From Prorocentrum cordatum (Eukaryota > Sar > Dinophyceae > Prorocentrales > Prorocentraceae): a DNA stretch of 64,000 nucleotides. The DNA is taken from NCBI GenBank assembly GCA_963575745.1, contig CAUYUJ010012669.1, positions 196,001 to 260,000 of the forward strand. Direction: 5' to 3'. Of the stretch, positions 1 through 7,791 are shown one piece after another (positions within the stretch are counted from its first letter, which is position 1; the number at the start of each line of letters is the position of its first letter). A program made the position numbers and the translations under genes. Under the pieces are notes generated by a model, which made no database searches, was not told the DNA's origin, and worked only from the letters and a program-made list of their open reading frames with translations.

Positions 1-120
1 AGGCAAACGAATGATGCTGTGGGAAAGTGCCAAAGTCCATACGAACAGAAACGAAGCACATACATGTGTCACACTGATAAGACAACTCACACTCACAAGC
101 AGGTTAGTCAACACATTGGC
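1..120. repeat. Header block of satellite array 1
   Basis: Positions 10-60 (an ATGCTGTGGGAAAGTGCC motif and what follows) closely match 6,416-6,470, which also stands just before a satellite array. Positions 73-120 are repeated, diverged, at 1,784-1,833 on the other side of array 1. The block therefore seems to travel with the arrays. No coding seen. Confidence 0.6.
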
Positions 121-1790
121 ACATGATACATTTGATACATATTGCACATGATACATATGATAAACATGAGACAAGGACACACAACAGTTGGTCACATTTT
201 TGGGGCAAATTTCAGACACATGCATTTGTTATATATGATACATATTGCACATGATACATATGATAGACATGAGTCAAAGATACACAACAGTTGGTCACAT
301 GTTTGGGGCAAATTTCAGACACATTCATGTGTTATATATGATACATATTGCACATGATACATATGATAGACATGAGACAAAGACACACAACAGTTGGTCA
401 CATTTTTGGGGCACATTTCAGACTCATGCATTTGTTATAGATGATATTGCACATGATACATATGCTAGACATGAGACAAAGACACACAACAGTTGGTCAC
501 ATGTTTGGGGCAAATTTCGGACACATGCCTTTGTTATATATGATACATATTGTACATGATACATATGATAGACCTGAGACAAAGACACACGACAGTTGGT
601 CACATTGTTGGGGCAAATTTCGGACTCATGCATTTGTTATGTATGATACATATTGCACATGATACATATGATAGACATGAGACAAAGACACACAACAGTT
701 GGTCACATTTTTGGGGCAAATTTCGGAAACATGCACTTGTTATATATGATACATATTGCACATGATACATATGATAGACATGAGACAAAGACACACAACA
801 GTTGGTCACATTTTCTGGCAAACAGCAGACACATGCACTTGTTATATATGAGTCATATTGCACATGATACATATGATAGACATGAGACAAAGACACACAA
901 CAGTTGGTCACATGTTTGGGGCAAATGTCAGACACATGCATTTGGTATATATGATACATATTGCACATGATACATATGATAGACATGAGACAAAGACACA
1001 CAGACACATGCATTTGTTATATGTGATACATATTGCACATGATACATATGATAGACATGAGACAAAAACACAACAGTTGGTCACATTTTTGGGGCAAATT
1101 TCAGACGCATGCATTTGTTATAGATGATACATATTGCACATGATACATATGATAGACATGAGACAAAGACACACAACAGTTGGTGACATTTGTGGGGCAA
1201 ATTTCGGACACATGCCTTTGTTATATATGATACATATTGCACATGATACATATGATAGACCTGAGACAAAGACACACAACAGTTGGTCACATTTTTGGGG
1301 GCAAATTTCAGACACATGCATTTGTCATGCATGATACATATTGCACATGATACAATGATAGACATGAGACAAAGACACACACCAGTTGGTCACATTTGTG
1401 GGGCAAATTTCGGACTCATGCATTTGTTATGTATGATACATATTGCACATGATACAGATGATAGACATGAGACAAAGACACACAACATTTGGTCACATTT
1501 TTGGTGCAAATTTCGGACACATGCACTTGTTATATATGATACATATTGCACATGATACATATGATAGACATGAGACAAAGACACACAACAGTTGGTCACA
1601 TTTTTGGGGCAAATTTCGGACACATGCACTTGTTATATATGATACATATTGCACATTATACATATGATAGGCATGAGACAAAGACACACAACAATTGGTC
1701 ACATTTTTGGGGCAAATTTCAGACACATGCATTTGTTATATATGATATTGCACATGATACATGTGATAAACATGAGAGAAAAACATGATA
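121..1790. repeat. 103-bp satellite, array 1 (about 16 units)
   Basis: Tandem units of 103 bp, a few of 99 bp. Successive CACATGATAC blocks fall at 145, 248, 351 and 450. The unit core is TTGGTCACATTTTTGGGGCA followed by ATGATACATATTG and CACATGATACATATG. Because 103 is not a multiple of three, units read through in shifting frames and give many short false ORFs on both strands. Each unit carries two GATACATA motifs about 22 and 81 bp apart. Confidence 0.95.
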
Positions 1791-2021
1791 GGACAACTGA
1801 AACTCACAAACAGGTTTGTGGGACACATTGGCAATCTGTTGGAACGTGGGAGCATACACCCACAGACCAGGTGGTCTCATTGTTTGGGACATGTTGTTTT
1901 GCCACTCCCGCACACTTCATATATACACTCCGGAGAAAACAATACCCTGGTCTAAATGCATGCAGCCCCTGCCTCCCAGTGTGCACGCACGACTCTGGAA
2001 AATTGCTCATATACCGCGCCA

Positions 2022-2861
2022 TCAGGCAGTGCCGAAATCGTTGACGGCGGAGCCCTGTGCGCCCACCGCCTCCACGTCAATACCGTTGTGGCCCAACGCA
2101 TGACGGACCTTCACAGCAGCCTGGAACTCTTGAAGTGATATCTCCTGCTGCGTTGGACCAGCTCCGTGAAAACTGTTCCCGTGATGCCTGAAACAGGTGG
2201 CGGCCCTGTGGTGACACTGAGCCACAAATGCCAACCCCCCACAGCTTTGCCAATGGGCCATCATACGCACTCGAGAAAGTTTACCCTTGTCGAGCCACTC
2301 ATACACTTTCTTCGCATGCTGGTCCAATGCCGGCTCAGTCTTCGTGTCCGGCAGCACTGCTTCGTCCATGCCGCTCGCACGCAGGGCGGCAGCACCCCTT
2401 TTCTCATACTGCTTCTTGGGTGCCAGGCAATACTGCAAGGACGGCAGGATCTCCTCAATCTCTTTGTAGAACTCCTCATACATCGTCGGATTCAATACCG
2501 CCTTGTTCGCCGCCTGTACCGAGGGATCCTTTTGATACTCGCAGAAGGTCTTCATCGCGTGAATGAAACGGTTAATACCGACACCCCTCCGCTCCGGCTC
2601 CTTGCTGCACATCTCCGACATCCATACGGCCCCACTCTTCAGCGGCTCCTGCATCTCGTTCCATACCTGCTTGTCCGATAACTTCACGAACTTGGAAGGC
2701 CCGTATACGTTGAGCAACTGCGACGGCAACGTCTCGAATACCTTCAGCCACTCCCGCTTCTTCTGGTCCTTCGCCTTCTCCGCAGAGGCCGGGGCGCCCG
2801 GCTGCGCCGCTGGCGCAGCCAACATCGCGAAGTCAGTGGCCATGCCACTGTCGAGGCTCAT
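2022..2861 (-). CDS. Hypothetical protein, 280 aa, unknown function
   Basis: The open frame runs up to 3,032, but its first 50 or so codons are satellite-derived, so I place the start at the ATG at 2,861-2,859 (MSLDSGMATDF). An Ala/Pro-rich start is followed by a charged, probably helical region: a KDQKKREWLKVFETLP stretch, then EEFYKEIEEILPSLQ, then KKVYEWLDKGKLSRVRMM. No signal peptide or membrane segment is evident and I do not recognise a family. It lies at the 3' end of a minus-strand series that includes the RepHel gene, and shares its dense GTAT motif (about 14 in 1 kb). I find no convincing spliced-leader relic upstream. It is probably a gene of the same mobile element rather than a host gene. 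Reading frame and length are fairly sure; function is unknown. Confidence 0.5.
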   Translation of the reverse strand: MSLDSGMATDFAMLAAPAAQPGAPASAEKAKDQKKREWLKVFETLPSQLLNVYGPSKFVKLSDKQVWNEMQEPLKSGAVWMSEMCSKEPERRGVGINRFIHAMKTFCEYQKDPSVQAANKAVLNPTMYEEFYKEIEEILPSLQYCLAPKKQYEKRGAAALRASGMDEAVLPDTKTEPALDQHAKKVYEWLDKGKLSRVRMMAHWQSCGGLAFVAQCHHRAATCFRHHGNSFHGAGPTQQEISLQEFQAAVKVRHALGHNGIDVEAVGAQGSAVNDFGTA

Positions 2862-2929
2862 GGCGACCGATTGAGACGAAACCGCAGGGAATATATTTCC
2901 GAGTGGGAAGACTGGTACTGCCGTGCCAG

Positions 2930-3190
2930 CTGTGGGATTATATGGCTGCAGTATAGGAGACGTATGATACACATGAGACACAATCGCAAAACAGTTGGTC
3001 ACATTTTTGGGGCAAATGTGAGCAACATGCATTTGTTACATATGATACATATGATACTTGATACGTATGATAGACATGAGACAGAGTCACTCAGATGCTC
3101 ACATTTTTGGGCCAGTTTGGAGACGCAACCTGTCGGTATATATGATACATACCAGCCTTGCTCTTTGTCGGAGATACACGCGTAGGGAGC
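2930..3190. repeat. Degenerate satellite units joined to a gene-fragment copy
   Basis: Two to three decayed 103-bp satellite units occupy 2,960-3,145. They run directly into about 36 bp (3,147-3,182) nearly identical to 13,741-13,776 inside the RepHel gene (encoding ACISDKEQGWY on the minus strand). This is a small displaced copy of coding sequence, not a gene. Confidence 0.7.
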
Positions 3191-3219
3191 CAACGCGTGC
3201 ACAACAAAGGCGGTCCTAT

Positions 3220-3520
3220 TTTATTTCTATGCATGCATGCATGTATGCATGTATGCATGCATGTAGGTCAGTGAAAATACTTTTTCTATGCATGCATGTA
3301 TGTCTGTATGTATTTCTGTATGTGTGTATCTATGTAAAAATGTATGATGTCACACATACGACGGTATATAACTCTCAGTGCATGTCTCGACGTACGCATG
3401 TGTATGTGTATGTGACTGTGTAGGTATACGTCTATGTGTAGAGACATGGCTATGCGCGTCGAACTAGTATGTTTACATGTGTGTATGTATGTATATGTGT
3501 ATGTCATTGCTGCTGTATGC
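3220..3520. repeat. ATGC/TGTA microsatellite-rich spacer
   Basis: Runs of ATGCATGC and TGTATGTA with interruptions. No coding signal. It separates the 280-aa and 155-aa minus-strand ORFs. Confidence 0.8.
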
Positions 3521-3589
3521 TCTTCTTTCATACGGTTCTGGTCGACCACTGTGTCAGACAACATGCAACTATACAAAAGAACACCGCCC

Positions 3590-4057
3590 TCAGGGTTCAG
3601 CCAGCAACGCTTCCAACTTGACTTTGGATACTCGTCTGGTGATCCACCGTCCCTGCTTTTTCATTCTTTCATACTCGGAGCCGCCGCGAGCGTGCGCTGC
3701 GGATACCAGCTCCTCGTAACTCCTCTTCCGCGCCCCCGTGCCTGCAGGCTTCTGCATGCCGCGCTTCACCAGCACCGCGAGCTTCTTCTTAGTATGCGAC
3801 TTCGCGTACTTGATGCCCAGACCCTTCGCGGCCTTGACCAAGCCGCGATACTGCTGTGTGTGCTGGACCTTCTGAGTCACAACGCTCAGACAACTCGCCA
3901 GCACGCGGAACTCTGGAATACCGTCCAATTCAACCTTGGGACACAAACGGCGGCGACCCATCTGAAACGCCACCTCCAAAGGTCCGCCAGCGCGTTTGGA
4001 GGGTAACTTCCGCAGCACAGCGAGTGATACACCCACGCAGCTGCGGATCCCCCCCAA
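3590..4057 (-). CDS. Small basic protein, 155 aa, possible helix-extension-helix DNA-binding repeats
   Basis: The protein is very rich in Lys and Arg. Two similar stretches can be seen: residues ~70-100 (YRGLVKAAKGLGIKYAK, then KKKLAVLVKRG) and ~112-155 (YEELVSAAHARGG, then KVKLEALLAEP). The pattern of a short helix, an extended basic loop, then (K)KLxxLL is like SAP or Rho-N type nucleic-acid-binding folds; this is inference from pattern only. It starts with ATG at 4,057 and stops 28 bases below the next ORF upstream (4,085), so the two are closely packed on the same strand. GTAT motifs recur on its coding strand. I found no spliced-leader relic in the short gap in front of it. It could be an accessory DNA-binding protein of the element. 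Confidence 0.45.
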   Translation of the reverse strand: MGGIRSCVGVSLAVLRKLPSKRAGGPLEVAFQMGRRRLCPKVELDGIPEFRVLASCLSVVTQKVQHTQQYRGLVKAAKGLGIKYAKSHTKKKLAVLVKRGMQKPAGTGARKRSYEELVSAAHARGGSEYERMKKQGRWITRRVSKVKLEALLAEP

Positions 4058-4084
4058 AACCTGAATTGTGTGAGAACGCGTGGG

Positions 4085-4912
4085 TCAACTGTATGCTAGC
4101 CGATTTCGGACACGCGAAACGTTTGCCCGCACAGACTTGCTCTGGTCATACAGCTCAATGAGGTACCAAAGACCATGCAGCGAATACCTGTTGACAGCCT
4201 GCCGCGTCTCGCAGAACAATACATACATGGTCGCGGCACTCACTTGAGACGTAGTGTTTAGAGCCTTCCTCATACGACCCACTGCTGTGGTCATACTGTC
4301 GCAGGACACCGCGCCAAAATACGCGAGCTCCGCCGCAGCATCGCGTCCATACTTCCGACACTGCCGCTTCAGAAACCACTGATGCAGCTCCTCGGTATAC
4401 TCCGTTGGCGTGCAGCCCATGCAAAACTCAAGCATGTGCATAAAACACCGCATACAGTCCATGCTGTTATACTTACCTGCCATCTTCACCTGGTTCTTCT
4501 GAACAGCCACGGCCACATAGTCCGGGATACTGTCCCCGATGGCCATGATGTCAGCGCTCGCGACCGAGACGCCCTCCACACGGGGACGCTGAAGCCCCGA
4601 TACTACGTGCGCCCACTTCTCCGCAAATGCAACAAGGCGCCGTCGTATACGAGCCCTGCGAAGAGTGCGAATGAAGTTCAAACCAGAATACGCAATGTGC
4701 AAACCTTCCCGATGGGCCAAATACGAGCACCCCCTCTCTTTGCATACTGCCTCGCAGTGCCGCACGAGTCCACAACAAAATGAATCGAAGTTCTCGACGA
4801 ATGCACTCCACTGATCCAAAAGGTAGTCACATACGACAGGTACTCCTGCCTGACCTCTGGTGAAACGCAGTAATACAAAGGAGAGCAAGAAAAGATACCC
4901 TGCGGAGTCCAT
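4085..4912 (-). CDS. Hypothetical protein, 276 aa, unknown function
   Basis: The frame is open from 4,933; the first ATG is at 4,912-4,910, so I start there (MDSAGYLF). A hydrophobic start (GYLFLLSFVLLRF) could be a signal or anchor segment. Cys-rich spots follow (SMDCMRCFMHMLEFCMGC) and the C-terminal half looks helical and basic. I do not recognise a family. A relic of the dinoflagellate spliced leader (16 of 21 bases) sits at 4,946-4,966, 33 bases upstream, on the same strand. That suggests this copy derives from a trans-spliced mRNA that was written back into DNA. GTAT occurs about every 40 bases on the coding strand (about 20 in 850 bp). The stop lies 28 bases above the start of the 155-aa ORF. 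Confidence 0.5.
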   Translation of the reverse strand: MDSAGYLFLLSFVLLRFTRGQAGVPVVCDYLLDQWSAFVENFDSFCCGLVRHCEAVCKERGCSYLAHREGLHIAYSGLNFIRTLRRARIRRRLVAFAEKWAHVVSGLQRPRVEGVSVASADIMAIGDSIPDYVAVAVQKNQVKMAGKYNSMDCMRCFMHMLEFCMGCTPTEYTEELHQWFLKRQCRKYGRDAAAELAYFGAVSCDSMTTAVGRMRKALNTTSQVSAATMYVLFCETRQAVNRYSLHGLWYLIELYDQSKSVRANVSRVRNRLAYS

Positions 4913-4945
4913 GCCAAGGCAATCCGTGGCCAAGAATAACCCCCT

Positions 4946-4966
4946 CTTGAGCCTAAGTGCCTATGA
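4946..4966 (-). other. Relict dinoflagellate spliced leader (16/21)
   Basis: Read on the minus strand, the site ends in GGCTCAAG as the canonical 22-nt dinoflagellate leader does. It matches 16 of its last 21 bases. It stands 33 bases before the ATG of the 276-aa ORF, in the right orientation and place for a leader carried by a processed mRNA. Confidence 0.55.
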
Positions 4967-4999
4967 ACAACACACACAGACATCGTCGTCGTTGTTGTT

Positions 5000-5210
5000 G
5001 TTGTTTCCTGATGGTGATGGTGATGGTGGTGATGGTCATGATGGTGATGGTGATGGTGATGGTGGCGTTGGTGATGGTGGATGTTTCCTGATGGTGGTGA
5101 TGGTGATGGTGATGGTGATGGTGGTGTTTGTGATGGTGATGATGAGGGGGAGGAGGAGGAGGAGGAGGAGGAGGAGGAGGCGGATGAGGAGAAGGCTGAG
5201 GAGGAGGATA
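5000..5210. repeat. (GGTGAT)n then (GAG)n microsatellites
   Basis: GTGATG-type hexamer runs occupy about 5,009-5,140 and a GAG run about 5,140-5,200. Open frames through them are compositional artefacts. Confidence 0.9.
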
Positions 5211-5224
5211 AGGGCGATCAGAAG

Positions 5225-5505
5225 AGCCAAAGGCCTCTTGAATGCCTCTCGGAGTCTACTAGGATGTATCTTGGGAGCTTTTTAGAAGCCTCTTGGGGCG
5301 TCTTGGGGGCCTCCTCGCGTGACCCGGGGGCCTCTTGGAGCGTCCTGGGTGCCTCGGGGAGCCCCTTGGGGCTTCTTGGGGGTCTCTTGGGCGCCTCTTG
5401 GGCGCCTCTTGGGCGCCTCTTGGGGCCTCCTGGGCGCCTCTTCAGGCCCTCTTGGGGCGCTCTTGGGAGCCTTGGGGGCGCTCTTGGGGCCATCTTGGAG
5501 GACAT
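5225..5505. repeat. Minisatellite of CTTGGGGCC-type units
   Basis: Irregular 9-12-base units around TCTTGGGCGCC and TTGGGGGCC. All three forward frames and two reverse frames stay open, as expected of such a repeat. No gene. Confidence 0.8.
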
Positions 5506-5544
5506 GCGATTTTTTTCTATGAAGGCATACACTTGGACTCCAGC

Positions 5545-6285
5545 TCATAAGCGCGAGCGGACCGGGGACGCTGTGTTGATACCCCACTTAACCAATTCGG
5601 TGTAGAACTGACGCAGAATGGCAATGCTGCCCGAAGAAAAGTGGCCAATACGATCCGCAAGCTCCACTCCATTCAGCAGCTCTGCCCCAGTCCTGGCATC
5701 GAGCCCCGGATACGCGCTTCGCTGTGCCAGAATGTGTCCGCAGACTATACCGCATAGACGATCATATTCGCGACACGCCCCTGAGTCGAAGTGCTTGGCG
5801 TACTGCCACACCTCACTGGACCCCCCATGCAGGAAGCAATGCTGAGGGCAATGCGCGAAAGCCTGGGTGAGAAATGACCCCACGGCGCCGAGCAGCCCGG
5901 GCTCATGCGCCCGCATGTCGGCCCGAGGTGGGTAGAGATCATTCCCCAGGGATATCCATACCACGAATCGCGGCGCCTCACAGCGCGCCGTGATGCATTG
6001 AAGTACGTACTGATACGTCCGGGATGGATCCCAATCATTGCAGAACGCGAGGCCGCCGCGAGCCACCAAAATACAGCGCTGGCCCGTCCGCTCATACACC
6101 GCTTGGAACACATCCTGCATATACACCGACCAGTGCTCGGCACCGCGTACAAAAGCCCCCGAATCGACAACAATGATACCAGGGGAGCGCTGCTTCGCTC
6201 CAGGCGGTACCTCACCCAGGTCATTGCGCCATAGCAGAGCCTGAGCAGCGCCCCATGCATACAGAGCACAAGGAGAGGTAACCAT
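5545..6285 (-). CDS. SGNH/GDSL-type hydrolase-like protein, 246 aa
   Basis: The ATG is at 6,285-6,283. Blocks matching the SGNH hydrolase pattern are visible in order: IIVVDSGAF with D41-S42 (nucleophile block), a Gly pair at 77-78, WISLGNDLYPP with N115 (block III GND), and LADRIGHFSSGS with D211 and H215 (block V; the spacing is D-x-x-x-H rather than the usual D-x-x-H). The length fits a single SGNH domain. Such enzymes cleave esters or acetyl groups; the substrate here cannot be read. There is no obvious signal peptide. A spliced-leader relic (18/21) lies 96 bases upstream at 6,382-6,402, so this looks like a retro-inserted mRNA copy with an intact frame. It shares strand and GTAT signature with the RepHel gene. 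SGNH domains are known as passengers in some mobile elements, which fits a cargo role. Confidence 0.55.
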   Translation of the reverse strand: MVTSPCALYAWGAAQALLWRNDLGEVPPGAKQRSPGIIVVDSGAFVRGAEHWSVYMQDVFQAVYERTGQRCILVARGGLAFCNDWDPSRTYQYVLQCITARCEAPRFVVWISLGNDLYPPRADMRAHEPGLLGAVGSFLTQAFAHCPQHCFLHGGSSEVWQYAKHFDSGACREYDRLCGIVCGHILAQRSAYPGLDARTGAELLNGVELADRIGHFSSGSIAILRQFYTELVKWGINTASPVRSRL

Positions 6286-6381
6286 CGCTCGTTACTGGGA
6301 GAAAACTGCAATACGAGGAGGTTCGGAATCAGGGAAATACGGAGGTCTCTGGCCGGAGGTTCGGACTCAGCGATATACGCC

Positions 6382-6402
6382 TCGGGCCCAAATGGCTACG
6401 GC
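6382..6402 (-). other. Relict dinoflagellate spliced leader (18/21)
   Basis: On the minus strand it begins CCGTAGCCATTT and matches the canonical leader at 18 of 21 bases (differences at positions 13, 17 and 19). The base before it is G, allowed by the leader's variable first base. It lies 96 bases ahead of the SGNH-like ORF. Confidence 0.7.
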
Positions 6403-6640
6403 ATACACAAGAAGGATGCTGTGAGAAAGTGCCAAAGTCAATACAAACAGAACAATCGTGCTTGCGTTCTATACTGCCCTCTCCCAGAAACGCACCCAAC
6501 GAGTGATCACGCATGGCTACGGCATACACAAGAAGGATGCGGTGAGAAAGTGCCAACGACCATACAAACAGAACAATCATGCATGCGGTCTATACTGCCG
6601 TCTCCCAGAACCGCACCCAACGAGTGAGCACAACAGTTGG
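6393..6640. repeat. 120-bp direct duplication leading into satellite array 2
   Basis: Two copies of a 120-bp unit begin at ATGGCTACGG (6,393 and 6,513) and share AAGAAGGATGC and GAGAAAGTGCCAA. A second, more decayed leader-like site lies at 6,502-6,522 (14/21). The unit also resembles the block at the window start that precedes array 1. Confidence 0.75.
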
Positions 6641-7545
6641 TCACATTTTGGGGGCAAATTTCAGACGCATCAGTTGTTATATATGATACATATTGCACAT
6701 GATACATATGATAGACATGAGACAAAGACACCAACAGTTGGTCACATTTTTGGGGCAAATTTCAGACGCCTGCATTGGTTACATATGATGCATTTTGCAA
6801 ATGATACATATGATAGACACGAAACAAAGACACGCAACAGTTGGTCACATTTTTGGGGCAAATTCCATACGCGTGCATTTGTTATGTATGATACATATTG
6901 CACATGATATATATGATAGACATGAGACAAAGACACACAACAGTTGGTCACATTTTTGGGAGCAAATTTCAGACACATGCATTTGTTTTATATGATACAT
7001 ATTGCACATGATACATATGATAGACATGAGACAACGACACACAACAGTTGGTCACATTTTTGGGGCAAATTTCAGACACATGCATTTGTTATATATGGTA
7101 TATATTGCACATGAAATGATAGACATGAGACAAAGACACGCAACAGTTGGTCACATTTTTGGGGCAAATTTCAGACACATGCATTTGTTGTATATGATGC
7201 ATATTGCACATGTTACATATGATAGACAGGAGACAGAGACAACAGTTGGTCACATTTCTGATGCAACTCTCAGACACATGCCTTTGTTATATATGATACA
7301 TATTGCACATGATACATATGATAGACATGAGACAAAGACACACAACAGTTGGTCACATTTTTGGTGCAAATTTCATACACATGCATGTGTTATATATGAT
7401 ACATATTGCACATGATACATATGATAGACATGAGACAAAGACACACAACAGTTGGTCACATGTTTGGGGCAAATTTCAGACACATGCATTTGTTATATAT
7501 GATACATATTGCACATGATACATATGATTGACATGAGACAAAGTC
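6640..7545. repeat. 103-bp satellite, array 2 (about 9 units)
   Basis: Same unit as array 1, with several shortened units (for example around 7,105 and 7,220-7,245). It lies between the SGNH-like ORF and the stop of the RepHel gene. Confidence 0.95.
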
Positions 7546-7791
7546 GCACAAAGATGCTACAGACAAACGCAACGCATGCACATAATGAATGACACGTATG
7601 CTCACCTGATACCTGTGATACACGCGGTACATATGGAGCACATGGTGTAGTTGTTGCCGAACACATGATACTCGATACACGTGATACATCCGGGCCATGA
7701 TACGTACAATAGATATGGTACTAGGCCGACATGATACACACATGCGCGTGTGTGCGTTTTTTTTTCAACGTCCGGCACCATGCGTCATAGA
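7546..7791. other. Spacer rich in GATAC-type motifs
   Basis: Lower-GC spacer after array 2 with many imperfect GATAC/GTATC steps (for example around 7,610-7,720) and a T8-9 run at 7,760. No gene seen. Confidence 0.5.

Noticed and set aside
142-1732. Many 60-137-codon frames in satellite array 1 (also in arrays 2 and 3)
   Set aside because: The 103-bp unit is read in rotating frames; these are not conserved as proteins.
2940-2962. Possible leader relic ahead of the 280-aa ORF (ATGGCTGCAG)
   Set aside because: Only about 12 of 21 bases match; not above chance.
4860-5605. Plus-strand frames of 141 and 174 codons over GGTGAT/GAG repeats
   Set aside because: Pure simple-sequence translation, antisense to and beyond the 276-aa ORF.
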